Shown here piece after piece: positions 22,703-29,309 of a DNA stretch of 29,309 nt; positions within the stretch are counted from its first letter, which is position 1, and the number at the start of each line of letters is the position of its first letter. This stretch comes from an uncultured Eubacteriales bacterium (GTDB taxonomy: Bacteria > Bacillota > Clostridia > Oscillospirales > CAG-272): assembly GCA_934385225.1 (NCBI GenBank), contig CAKRPQ010000016.1, forward strand, positions 1-29,309, in the 5' to 3' direction. The notes under the pieces were generated by a model. It did no database searches. It had not been told where the DNA came from and saw nothing but the letters and a program-made list of their open reading frames with translations. Both the position numbers and the translations under genes were made by a program.

Positions 22703-23324
22703 AAGTCGGCAAAGAGTGTCTATCTCTCGCCGTTCTACTTTCAGAAAGGGTTCACAATGATGTATGGATTCACCGTCTCGGAAATATCGTCTCGCTCTTG
22801 CCGGCAGCGAGCTTCTCGCGGGAAACAAACGGATAATCGACATCGCTCTGAAATACGGTTACGATTCACCCGACAGCTTCACAAAGGCGTTCACGAGGTT
22901 TCACGGTGTGACACTCGCCTGCGCGCGAAAAGATTACGCGATACTTAAATATTTCGCTCCGCTAAAAGTCAAAATCTCTCTTGAAGGAGGATATCTTATG
23001 GATTACAGAATTGAGAAAAAAGAAGCGTTTACCGTTATCGCGGACGATTACGCCGCGGGCGCAGGCGAAAACGTGCCGAAAGGCTTCACGGTAAGGACTA
23101 TACCTGCGTTCACATGGGCTGTTTTCCCGATCGTAGATCCTATGCCTACCGCTTTTCGTGACGCAAGCACAAAAATTTTCACCGAATGACTCTCCGCACT
23201 CAAAGAATACGAATCTGCGGCGGGTTACTGCATTGAAAAATACGACGACCCGTCGAAATACGCGGACGGCATACTTGACCAAAACTACCGCTGCGAAATG
23301 ATGATCCCCGTAAAGAAAAAGTAA
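22703..23324 (+). pseudogene. Decayed AraC-family regulator with GyrI-like effector domain
   Basis: Remnants lie in two frames. First comes AKSVYLSPFYFQKGFTMMYGFTVSE (to about 22780), typical of the first AraC HTH. Near 22780 the frame shifts to RKYRLALAGSELLAGNKRIIDIALKYGYDSPDSF, the second HTH. A GyrI-like domain follows (MDYRIEKKEAFTVI, then GFTVRTIPAFTWAVF). It is cut by TGA at 23187-23189 where relatives carry Trp (IFTEW). The same frame continues to KYDDPSKYADGI and CEMMIPVKKK, ending TAA 23322-23324. The N-terminal part of the first HTH is missing, cut off near the tRNA-Arg terminator. TGA is used as a normal stop in neighbouring genes, so recoding is unlikely. Confidence 0.85.
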
Positions 23325-23332
23325 ACGCAAAA

Positions 23333-23370
23333 GCCGCGGCGGAAATTATCCGCCGCGGCAATTTATTTTT
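23333..23370. terminator. Terminator between the AraC pseudogene and the DeoR gene
   Basis: GCCGCGGCGG (23333-23342) pairs with CCGCCGCGGC (23350-23359), followed by AATTTATTTTT on the plus strand. It may also stop minus-strand transcription from the DeoR gene, which ends at 23384, but the T-tract there is short. Confidence 0.85.
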
Positions 23371-23383
23371 CCAAAAATATGTG

Positions 23384-24142
23384 TCAGAAAACAACGCGCA
23401 CATTATCGGTCGAGAGGCGCGATATCCACTTTTCGTCGGGTTCTTTGTCGGTCACGAGCACATTCGCGTCTTGCAGTCCGCAAATGCGCACAAGCGACAT
23501 TTTATCGAACTTCGAGCTGTCAACGGCAAGGATCTTCGCCGTCGAATTTTCAAGCATCGCGCGTTTGATCTCGGCAACCTGTTCGTTCGGTTCGCTTACG
23601 CCGAATTCGGTATCTATCCCCTTTGCGGAAATTATCGCAATATCCGCGTGGAACGACGATATAGTCTTGATCGCGGCGCCTCCGACAAGGGAAAGCGAAC
23701 CTTCCCTTAACGTTCCGCCGCTTGAAATCACCGTCCAGCCTTCGACATCGGAAAGCTCTATCAGTATCTCGACGGAATTTGTTATAACGGTCAGATTTTT
23801 TCTGTCCTTTATCCTTTTTACGATAAAGCCCGCAGTCGAGCTTGCGTCGAGCATAAGCGTATCGCCGTCCTTTATTTCACGCGAAACAAGCTCGGCAATA
23901 TACTGTTTTTCCTCTGTGCAGACGCTCTTTCTGACGTTGAACGGCAGGTCAAGCGAATTCTTTTTGACCGCTACTGCGCCGCCGTAGGTCTTTTTCGCAA
24001 GTCCCTCCGCTTCGAGTTTTTCAAGGTCGCGGCGTATAGTCTCCTCGGTCACGCCGAACTCCTCGCCAAGCTCCGCAACCACAACATTTCCGACAAGTTG
24101 AAGTCTTGTCAGTATCGTATTACGTCTCTCTACCGCCAGCAT
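23384..24142 (-). CDS. DeoR/GlpR family transcriptional regulator
   Basis: A 252-residue repressor of the DeoR family. The N-terminal winged HTH is at about 1-58 (RRNTILTRLQLVGNVVVAELGEEFGVTEETIRRDLEKLE). A sugar-phosphate-sensing DeoRC domain at about 75-235 contains GDTLMLDASSTAGFIVK, LTVITNSVEIL, SSGGTLREGSLSLVG and AVDSSKFDK. Its ATG overlaps the TAA of the upstream aldolase gene (TAATG), so translation is coupled. It probably senses a phosphorylated intermediate of the pathway that the aldolase serves, and likely regulates its own operon. Confidence 0.92.
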   Translation of the reverse strand: MLAVERRNTILTRLQLVGNVVVAELGEEFGVTEETIRRDLEKLEAEGLAKKTYGGAVAVKKNSLDLPFNVRKSVCTEEKQYIAELVSREIKDGDTLMLDASSTAGFIVKRIKDRKNLTVITNSVEILIELSDVEGWTVISSGGTLREGSLSLVGGAAIKTISSFHADIAIISAKGIDTEFGVSEPNEQVAEIKRAMLENSTAKILAVDSSKFDKMSLVRICGLQDANVLVTDKEPDEKWISRLSTDNVRVVF

Positions 24143-24819
24143 TACTTCTTTTCCTTATCGCAGGGGTGCTTGCCTTTGAGACCGAACGCGCGGCGAATGT
24201 CGTAAAGTCTCTCCACCTGTTCGTGTGTAAGCTCCTTAGGACCGCCGAGCTGTCTCGCAAGGAAGAGAAGCTGTGCGTAGAATTCAAGGCTCTCCATCTT
24301 ATGATAAGCGTTCAGAAGCGAGTCGGAGAACGCAAGCGCGCCGTGATTTGCGAGAAGAACGGCGTCATAGGACTGCAAATATTCGGAAACGGCGTCGGGT
24401 ATCTCGTCTGTCGAGGGTGTGCCGTACTTTGCTATCGGAACTTCGCCGAGAGCGATGACGGCTTCGGGCATGATCGGAGGTGTAAGCGGAATACCGGCAA
24501 TAGCGAACGCCGTAGCGTACATCGGGTGTGCGTGAACGACGCTCACAACGTCGGGACGCTCCTTATAAACTCTCATATGCATCTTTATCTCGGAGGACGG
24601 TCTGAAACCTTCGTTTGCCTCGATGACCTTGCCGTTCTCGTCAACCTTGCATATGTATTCGGGTGTCATAAAGCCCTTTGAAACGCCCGTGGGCGTGCAG
24701 AGAAATTCGTGATCGTTCAGTTTTACGGAAATGTTGCCGTCGTTCGACGCGACCATTCCTCTGTTATAGATTCTCTTGCCGATATCGCATATCTGCTGTT
24801 TGATTTCAAGTTCTGTCAT
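24142..24819 (-). CDS. Class II aldolase (L-fuculose-phosphate aldolase type)
   Basis: A 225-residue zinc-dependent aldolase. It splits deoxyketose-1-phosphates into dihydroxyacetone phosphate and lactaldehyde. Zinc ligands fit VVHAHP (His96, His98) and NHG (His159), and the catalytic acid fits PSSE (Glu77). The phosphate-binding pattern SNDGNIS (about 25-31) and TPTGVS (42-47) is also present. AAAGGAG lies 8 bases before ATG. Start and length fit the family. The class includes fuculose- and rhamnulose-phosphate aldolases. Proximity to rhaA suggests rhamnulose-1-phosphate, but the sequence does not separate them. It heads an operon with the DeoR regulator. Confidence 0.87.
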   Translation of the reverse strand: MTELEIKQQICDIGKRIYNRGMVASNDGNISVKLNDHEFLCTPTGVSKGFMTPEYICKVDENGKVIEANEGFRPSSEIKMHMRVYKERPDVVSVVHAHPMYATAFAIAGIPLTPPIMPEAVIALGEVPIAKYGTPSTDEIPDAVSEYLQSYDAVLLANHGALAFSDSLLNAYHKMESLEFYAQLLFLARQLGGPKELTHEQVERLYDIRRAFGLKGKHPCDKEKK

Positions 24820-24852
24820 GGAATTATCTCCTTTATTTATTTTTTCAGGTTA

Positions 24853-24881
24853 ATGATACCACAAAAAACAACCAAAGTCAA
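24853..24881 (-). promoter_or_regulatory. Promoter of the aldolase-DeoR operon
   Basis: -35 TTGACT (24881-24876), 17-bp spacer, -10 TATCAT (24858-24853). Direct repeats of type ACAACNAAAR at 24868-24877 and 24888-24897, exactly 20 bases apart, overlap the -35 region and may be regulator sites. Confidence 0.82.
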
Positions 24882-24913
24882 TAGAATACAACAAAAAGAA
24901 CGGACTGCTTAGC

Positions 24914-25414
24914 TTATATTTTTTCGTAGGCAAGGCGGGGCGTGCCGTCGCTCGGAATATATATGATCCCGCGGTACGAAAAACCGTTCTTTTCTATGCA
25001 ATGCCGCATTTTAAGGTTATTCTCGTGCGTATCAATACGGATATGGCGCACACCGAGAGTTTTCTCGCAGTATCCGAGCGCGGTCCCGAACACGTTTTTG
25101 ACCTTTCCGTCGCCCGCAACACGGTGAAGTGTGCCGTATTCGCTGTCCGAGAGCCACGAGCCGCCGTCAATACGGGCATACGACGGGTCTGCTCCCACGA
25201 TGAAAGCAAAAACGCCGTGAACGCCGCCGTTTTCCTCGATAACGTAGAGCTCTCCGTTTTCAACATCGGCGCGAAGAAGCGATTCGGGCGGGTGATGCGT
25301 ACCCCACTGCGTCGGATTGCCGTTTTCGCGCATAAATTTTCTCGCCGCATCGTAAACGGCAAGCACGGCGGGAATATCCCTCCCCGCCGCCTTTCTTACC
25401 GATAGTTCTCCCAT
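24914..25414 (-). CDS. GNAT family N-acetyltransferase
   Basis: A 166-residue acetyltransferase of the GNAT fold. It transfers acetyl from acetyl-CoA to an unknown amine. The N-terminus (SVRKAAGRDIPAVLAVYDAARKFM) is typical. The acetyl-CoA region is HRVAGDGKVKNVFGTALGYC, followed by HIRIDTHENNLKMRHCIEKNGF near the end. The GAGGTG ribosome binding site overlaps the stop of the NUDIX gene, so the two are cotranscribed and probably coupled. No clear terminator follows; some read-through to the aldolase operon is possible. Confidence 0.87.
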   Translation of the reverse strand: MGELSVRKAAGRDIPAVLAVYDAARKFMRENGNPTQWGTHHPPESLLRADVENGELYVIEENGGVHGVFAFIVGADPSYARIDGGSWLSDSEYGTLHRVAGDGKVKNVFGTALGYCEKTLGVRHIRIDTHENNLKMRHCIEKNGFSYRGIIYIPSDGTPRLAYEKI

Positions 25415-25423
25415 TCTTGCACC

Positions 25424-26041
25424 TCAGTCGAACACGGTCTGCCTGTTTTTATCGCGGTAGAACTCAAAGCACATTTTCACCTGTTCCTCGTTGTTCTTCT
25501 CCGTCGCAAGCGGCGGAAGTTCGTCCTCCGCAAAATATGCCGACTCCGTAGTTTCGGAATTTTTCTCGAAACGACCGCCTTTTACCGAACACATAAAGAA
25601 TATTTTGCACACGTTATGCGCATAGACGGGCAGATTGTGCTTTTTCCTGTCCTCGACGGCGATTATCCTGTCTGCCGTGACGTTGAGTCCCGCCTCCTCG
25701 CGCACCTCCTTGACGGCGTTCTCGCCGACGGAAACATTCACGTCGCACCAGCCGCCCGGAAGCGACCACTTTCCGCTCTTCTCACGCACGAGAAGAATTT
25801 TTCCGTCCGAAAATATCGCCGCCCTCGTATCTATTTTCGGCGTCTGATAACCTGTTTCGTTGCAGAAAAGATCCTTCACCTTTTCCGTCGGAAGTCCCGA
25901 AATATCCGACATCATCTCCGCCGCTATCTCCCTTATGCGCTCAAAGCGCTCGATATCGTAAACGTCCCTGCCGTAGGCAAGTCCCGCCTGTGCGAGCGCT
26001 TGCAGCTCGACGGCAAAGTCGATAAATCTGTTTTCTCCCAT
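25424..26041 (-). CDS. NUDIX hydrolase with N-terminal NUDIX_N domain
   Basis: A 205-residue hydrolase. Residues 1-60 match the helical N-terminal region found in some ADP-ribose pyrophosphatase-like NUDIX proteins (FAVELQALAQAGLAYGRDVYDIERFERI). The NUDIX box follows from about residue 97 (LPGGWCDVNVSVGENAVKEV, then REEAGL). The core EVREEAG is present. However, the Glu of the GxxxxxE element appears replaced by Val, and the following Arg by Lys. The start is ATG 26041. A GTG at 26053 is embedded in the GGAGGTG ribosome binding site and is rejected. It is the first gene of a two-gene operon with the GNAT enzyme. The substrate is a nucleoside diphosphate derivative, unspecified. Confidence 0.88.
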   Translation of the reverse strand: MGENRFIDFAVELQALAQAGLAYGRDVYDIERFERIREIAAEMMSDISGLPTEKVKDLFCNETGYQTPKIDTRAAIFSDGKILLVREKSGKWSLPGGWCDVNVSVGENAVKEVREEAGLNVTADRIIAVEDRKKHNLPVYAHNVCKIFFMCSVKGGRFEKNSETTESAYFAEDELPPLATEKNNEEQVKMCFEFYRDKNRQTVFD

Positions 26042-26067
26042 ATCCTGACACACCTCCGTTTTTCAAT

Positions 26068-26096
26068 AGTATAGCACAAGAAAAAAGAAAAATCAA
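26068..26096 (-). promoter_or_regulatory. Promoter of the NUDIX-GNAT operon
   Basis: -35 TTGATT (26096-26091), 17-bp spacer, extended -10 TGCTATACT (26076-26068). The -35 lies inside the 3' arm of the rhaA terminator. Confidence 0.82.
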
Positions 26097-26120
26097 GCAG
26101 ATGTTATCCGCCTGATTTTT
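26087..26120 (-). terminator. Terminator of rhaA
   Basis: On the minus strand AAAATCAGGC pairs with GCTTGATTTT with one G-U wobble, followed by TTCTTTTTT. It shares bases with the promoter of the next operon. Confidence 0.75.
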
Positions 26121-26131
26121 CGCGTATCGTT

Positions 26132-27385
26132 TTATCTCTTTGAGAGGACTTCTTTTTCGTACTTTTTGACCTCATCTATCCAGCGCTCGCCCGCATCGAC
26201 GCCGTTTACCTCGCAGAACTTTGCCCAAACGTCGGCAAACGGGAAGAATTTAAGTTCTTCGCCGAGCGCGAGAAGCTCTGTATTTTCGCCGTTTTTCTGC
26301 ATTTCGGCGAGCTTATCGTTCGGCAGAAGGAGCGCGTAGAGAAGCGATTTCTGGAAGTTGCGCATACCGACGACCCATGCGGCAATGCGGTTTATGCTCG
26401 CGTCGAAATAGTCAAGTCCGACAAGAACGCGGTCAAGCGCGTCGTTTCTGACGATCTCCTTTGCGATTTCCTTTGTCTCGTCGTCGAAAAGAACAACGTG
26501 GTCACTGTCCCAGCGCACTCCGCGCGTGACGTGAAGAGCAACCTTATCATTAAAGAGGAGCATGGACGGTATCTTGTCCGAAACGACCTCGGTCGGGTGA
26601 TAGTGACCGTTGTCCATAAGGCTCAGGATCCCGTTCTGCGCCGCATAGTTTATCGTAAACTCGCTCGAACCGACGGTATAGGACTCGTATCCGATACCGA
26701 ACACCTTTGATTCAAGCGAAACATACACGAGATTTTTGTCATATCCTGCGCCGAGGATCTTGTCAAGCGAGTCCTTGAAGAGCGCTCTCGGTGTCAGACG
26801 GTCTGCGGGAACGTCCTTCATTCCGTCGGGTATCCAGATGTTCATTAAGCACGGCGTTCCGAGCTCGCGCGCAAAGTATTCGGATATGCGCAGGCACGCG
26901 ATGCCGTGTCTTATCCAGAAGTTTCTGATGTTTTCATCGGGATTCGAGAGGGTCAGTCCCTTTGCGAGCGGGTGCGAGAAGAATGTCGGGTTAAAGTCTA
27001 TTCCGAGCCCTCTTTCCTTTGCGAATTCGACCCATTTTCCGAAATGCTTCGGCAGAAGCGCGTCTCTGTCGGCTTTTTCGCCGTCCTCAAATATCGCGTA
27101 GCAGGCGTGAAGATTTATTCTGTGTTTTCCGGGGATAAGCGAGAGTGCCTTGTCGATATCCGCCATAAGTTCTTCGGGATTTCTTGCCGCCCCGGGGTAG
27201 TTGCCCGTCGTCTGGATACCGCCGTCAAGCGTCGTCGAACCCTCAAAGCCGTGAACGTCGTCGCCTTGCCAGCAGTGGAGCGAGATTGCCTTGCCCGAAA
27301 GTGCCTTTATCGCCTTATCGGTGTCAACGCCTATCTCGGCATATCTTTTTTTCGCATATTCGTATCTTTCATCAATGCCCTTCAT
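26132..27385 (-). CDS. rhaA: L-rhamnose isomerase
   Basis: A 417-residue enzyme that converts L-rhamnose to L-rhamnulose in the cytoplasm with divalent metals; the length matches the family (about 420). Motifs include ISLHCWQGDDVHGFE near residues 34-48, the metal ligands in YVSLESKVFG and LMDNGHYHPTEVV, and the RGVRWDSDHVVLFDDE block. The start is set at 27385, where GGAGG stands 5 bases before ATG. The longer reading from 27454 covers the promoter. It is transcribed alone from a consensus promoter that diverges from radA. No rhamnulokinase lies in the window. A class II aldolase (24142-24819) could serve the last step. Confidence 0.95.
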   Translation of the reverse strand: MKGIDERYEYAKKRYAEIGVDTDKAIKALSGKAISLHCWQGDDVHGFEGSTTLDGGIQTTGNYPGAARNPEELMADIDKALSLIPGKHRINLHACYAIFEDGEKADRDALLPKHFGKWVEFAKERGLGIDFNPTFFSHPLAKGLTLSNPDENIRNFWIRHGIACLRISEYFARELGTPCLMNIWIPDGMKDVPADRLTPRALFKDSLDKILGAGYDKNLVYVSLESKVFGIGYESYTVGSSEFTINYAAQNGILSLMDNGHYHPTEVVSDKIPSMLLFNDKVALHVTRGVRWDSDHVVLFDDETKEIAKEIVRNDALDRVLVGLDYFDASINRIAAWVVGMRNFQKSLLYALLLPNDKLAEMQKNGENTELLALGEELKFFPFADVWAKFCEVNGVDAGERWIDEVKKYEKEVLSKR

Positions 27386-27419
27386 ACATTCCTCCGAATT
27401 TTCGAATTTATTTAACTGA

Positions 27420-27448
27420 ATGATAACATATATCCGCGCGTTTGTCAA
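27420..27448 (-). promoter_or_regulatory. Promoter of rhaA
   Basis: -35 TTGACA (27448-27443), 17-bp spacer, -10 TATCAT (27425-27420). The same -10 variant occurs at the aldolase promoter. Confidence 0.87.
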
Positions 27449-27506
27449 GAGCAAAACAACATTTACGCAGAAATAATGTGGTTTTTTCTGTGTTTTCGTT
27501 TATCTG

Positions 27507-27535
27507 TTGAAAAATGCGGCTCTGCGTGATATAAT
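27507..27535 (+). promoter_or_regulatory. Promoter of radA
   Basis: -35 TTGAAA (27507-27512), 17-bp spacer, extended -10 TGATATAAT (27527-27535). Confidence 0.87.
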
Positions 27536-27567
27536 AAATATATCTGAATAATTTGGGTGGTATCGCT

Positions 27568-28986
27568 ATGAAAGGTCTTAAAACAGTATATATATGCTCC
27601 GAATGTGAGTACAAAAGTCCGAAGTGGCTCGGAAAATGCCCGTCCTGCGGCGCGTGGAACTCTTTTGTCGAGGACGTTGTAGAAGCGGAGACAAAAACAG
27701 CCGCACCGAAGCGCATAGTTCCTATGAACGGTGTCGGCGGCGAGAACGCCGCGCACGCGCAAAAATTCGACGAGCTTGAACTTCCCGAATACATTCGTTC
27801 CGAGACGGGACTCGGCGAGCTTGACCGCGTTCTCGGCGGCGGACTTGTAAGCGGGTCGGTTGTTCTCCTTTCGGGCGAACCGGGCATAGGAAAATCGACA
27901 CTTCTTATGCAGATTTCGGACGCTCTCGGAACGACGGACGCGCACGGGATTACGCGAAAAGTCCTCTACATATCGGGCGAGGAATCGGGCGGACAGCTCA
28001 AACTGCGCGCAAAGAGGCTCGGCATCGTCGGGCGCAATCTGCACGTTCTGACAGAGACGAACATTGACAATATTCTCTCCGAAATATCGAAAATAAAGCC
28101 CGACGTCATTATAATCGACTCGATCCAGACAATTTACAGCGACAGGATCGCAAGTACTCCCGGAAGCACGACGCAGATAAAGGAAAGCGCGCTCGCGTTC
28201 ATAAATCTCGCAAAATCGGCGGGAATATCAATGCTCCTCGTCGGTCACGTCAACAAAGAGGGCGGCATCGCGGGTCCGAAGATACTCGAACATATGGTTG
28301 ACGCGGTGCTCTACTTTGAGGGCGAAAGACACCGGTCATACAGAATAATCCGCGCGATAAAAAACCGTTTCGGTTCGACTAACGAAATAGGCGTTTTCGA
28401 AATGACGGACAAGGGGCTTGACGAGGTGGAAAATCCGTCCGAAATGCTCCTTGCGGGCAGACCGAAGAACGTTCCCGGCAACTGTGCCGTCTGCACAATG
28501 GAGGGGACAAGACCTATTATCGCCGAGGTTCAGGCACTCGTCGCGCAGACGACGTTTCCCGCGCCGCGTAGAGCCGCGAACGGCATAGATTACAACAGAA
28601 TGTGCTTAATACTCGCCGTTCTCGAAAAGAGGCTCGGCCTTAAATTCTACCAGAGCGACGTTTATATGAATGTCATCGGCGGTCTGCACCTTGACGAACC
28701 CGCCGCGGATATAGCGACAGCACTCGCTATGGTTTCAAGCCTCACGGACAGGATAATTCCCGACGACGTTATCGCCATAGGCGAGCTTGGGCTTTCGGGC
28801 GAATGCCGCGCGGTGTCGAATATAGAAGCGCGGATACACGAAGCAGCGCGTCTCGGTTTTACGCGCGCGGTGATTCCGTACCGAAATGTCGAAAAGAGAA
28901 AAATAGAGGTCGACGGCATAAAACTCATTCCCGTAAGAGGCATTTACGAGGCTCTTTCGGTTATGTCAAAAAAGGAAGAATCGTAA
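27568..28986 (+). CDS. radA: DNA repair protein RadA
   Basis: A 472-residue RecA-like ATPase that drives branch migration in recombination repair. A zinc finger (Cys10, Cys13, Cys24, Cys27) comes first. Walker A is GEPGIGKST (about 103-111). The RadA-specific motif KNRFG is at residues 265-269. A Lon-protease-like C-terminal domain (from about 330) contains DVYMNVIGGLHLDEPAAD and GELGLSGECR. The start is ATG 27568 behind GGGTGG; the TTG at 27553 is rejected because it overlaps this site. It is transcribed from its own promoter, divergent from rhaA. Length and motifs are all ordinary for the family. Confidence 0.96.
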   Translation: MKGLKTVYICSECEYKSPKWLGKCPSCGAWNSFVEDVVEAETKTAAPKRIVPMNGVGGENAAHAQKFDELELPEYIRSETGLGELDRVLGGGLVSGSVVLLSGEPGIGKSTLLMQISDALGTTDAHGITRKVLYISGEESGGQLKLRAKRLGIVGRNLHVLTETNIDNILSEISKIKPDVIIIDSIQTIYSDRIASTPGSTTQIKESALAFINLAKSAGISMLLVGHVNKEGGIAGPKILEHMVDAVLYFEGERHRSYRIIRAIKNRFGSTNEIGVFEMTDKGLDEVENPSEMLLAGRPKNVPGNCAVCTMEGTRPIIAEVQALVAQTTFPAPRRAANGIDYNRMCLILAVLEKRLGLKFYQSDVYMNVIGGLHLDEPAADIATALAMVSSLTDRIIPDDVIAIGELGLSGECRAVSNIEARIHEAARLGFTRAVIPYRNVEKRKIEVDGIKLIPVRGIYEALSVMSKKEES

Positions 28987-29000
28987 AATCGGATAAAGAA

Positions 29001-29066
29001 ATGGGTCGCCCCAAAATGTGCGGACGAAACAAAAAAGCCCCTGAGGCAGAAGATATTAAAATTTAA
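29001..29066 (+). CDS. Candidate 21-codon small ORF after radA
   Basis: ATG at 29001 opens a 21-codon frame (MGRPKMCGRNKKAPEAEDIK.., TAA at 29064). It has a basic start and an acidic end, and finishes just before the terminator hairpin at 29073. Only a weak GGAT-type site lies upstream. I do not recognise it, and it could be chance. Confidence 0.2.
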   Translation: MGRPKMCGRNKKAPEAEDIKI

Positions 29067-29072
29067 GCAACG

Positions 29073-29105
29073 AACCGGCAACGCTTTTCAAGCGGTGTCG
29101 GTTTT
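29073..29105 (+). terminator. Probable terminator of radA
   Basis: AACCGGCAACGC (29073-29084) pairs with GCGGTGTCGGTT (29092-29103), with one mismatch and one G-U pair, followed by TTGCTTT. It is imperfect but well placed, 87 bases after radA. Confidence 0.65.
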
Positions 29106-29309
29106 GCTTTGAGTTGTATACGCTCATTATTGTAGGATTGTATGTTCGCGCGATAGATACATTCGGTTTTTAGTATTGGGAAAAACCTTTCGGCAAAGCG
29201 TTAATCAGAAGATATGGGATTCCGCGTCTTGGCATTGACGGTATGATGCGGTATGATTGTGTTAGCTTAAAATATGCCTCTGACGTATATTGAAAGCCTT
29301 GGTCACTGT
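29106..29309 (+). other. Unassigned sequence at the window end
   Basis: This stretch holds no recognisable gene. One plus-strand frame is open from about 29106 to 29292, interrupted only by a TAG near 29174. Its second part reads YWEKPFGKALIRRYGIPRLG and ends in SLKYASDVY before TGA. I do not recognise the product. It may be a decayed gene end or chance. Confidence 0.3.

Noticed and set aside
23187..23189. TGA at a conserved Trp position as evidence for TGA recoding
   Set aside because: Neighbouring genes such as spoVFA, comEC and the isomerase at 21652 end properly at TGA, and the same ORF has a frameshift and a truncation. A pseudogene is the simpler explanation.

Overview
The window looks like chromosomal DNA from a spore-forming member of the Bacillota, most likely an uncultured gut-type Clostridia. 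Four things support this. The promoters are dense and near-consensus (TTGACA, 17 bp, TATAAT). Both subunits of dipicolinate synthase (SpoVFA and SpoVFB) are present. Two secreted BspA-type leucine-rich-repeat proteins carry C-terminal dockerins. Most other genes concern plant or host carbohydrate breakdown. I see no phage, insertion sequence, CRISPR array or defence system, and the genus cannot be read from the sequence alone.

Layout. 1-358: a tRNA-Glu(CTC) gene on the minus strand, followed by a tandem 167-bp duplication that carries a copied terminator and a truncated tRNA 3' end. 620-2584: a GH26-type mannanase lipoprotein. 2725-4807 (minus): a Gfo/Idh/MocA oxidoreductase and a sugar-phosphate isomerase/epimerase, probably one operon. 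5062-8306 (minus): an operon of a DUF4091 (GH123-like) protein, a CDF metal exporter with a manganese-type metal site, and a DUF1508 protein. 8528-9358: a membrane-anchored DUF6273 protein. 9394-10263 (minus): a YitT-family membrane protein. 10432-12996 (minus): two tandem paralogous LRR-dockerin proteins with duplicated promoters and similar terminators.

13129-16398 (minus): a 1089-residue DUF5107-TPR protein. It diverges from a regulator (16558-17634) with a sugar-binding-protein-like sensor and a C-terminal HTH; an 11-bp inverted repeat covers both -35 boxes. 17804-20056: ComEC with a degraded C-terminal metallo-beta-lactamase motif. 20147-21585: spoVFA-spoVFB behind a possible sigma-K-type promoter. 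21652-22428: a second sugar-phosphate isomerase. 22549-22625: tRNA-Arg(CCT). 22703-23324: a decayed AraC/GyrI-type regulator. 23384-24819 (minus): a class II aldolase and a DeoR regulator. 24914-26041 (minus): NUDIX and GNAT enzymes. 26132-27385 (minus): L-rhamnose isomerase. 27568-28986: RadA. 28987-29309: a terminator and unexplained sequence.

Functionally, rhamnose isomerase plus a class II aldolase and DeoR regulator suggest deoxy-sugar catabolism, with the kinase outside the window. The GH26, DUF4091, DUF5107 and oxidoreductase/isomerase genes suggest glycan and sugar-derivative processing. Several start codons here were moved from the longest possible ORF start to an ATG or TTG behind a clear Shine-Dalgarno sequence.
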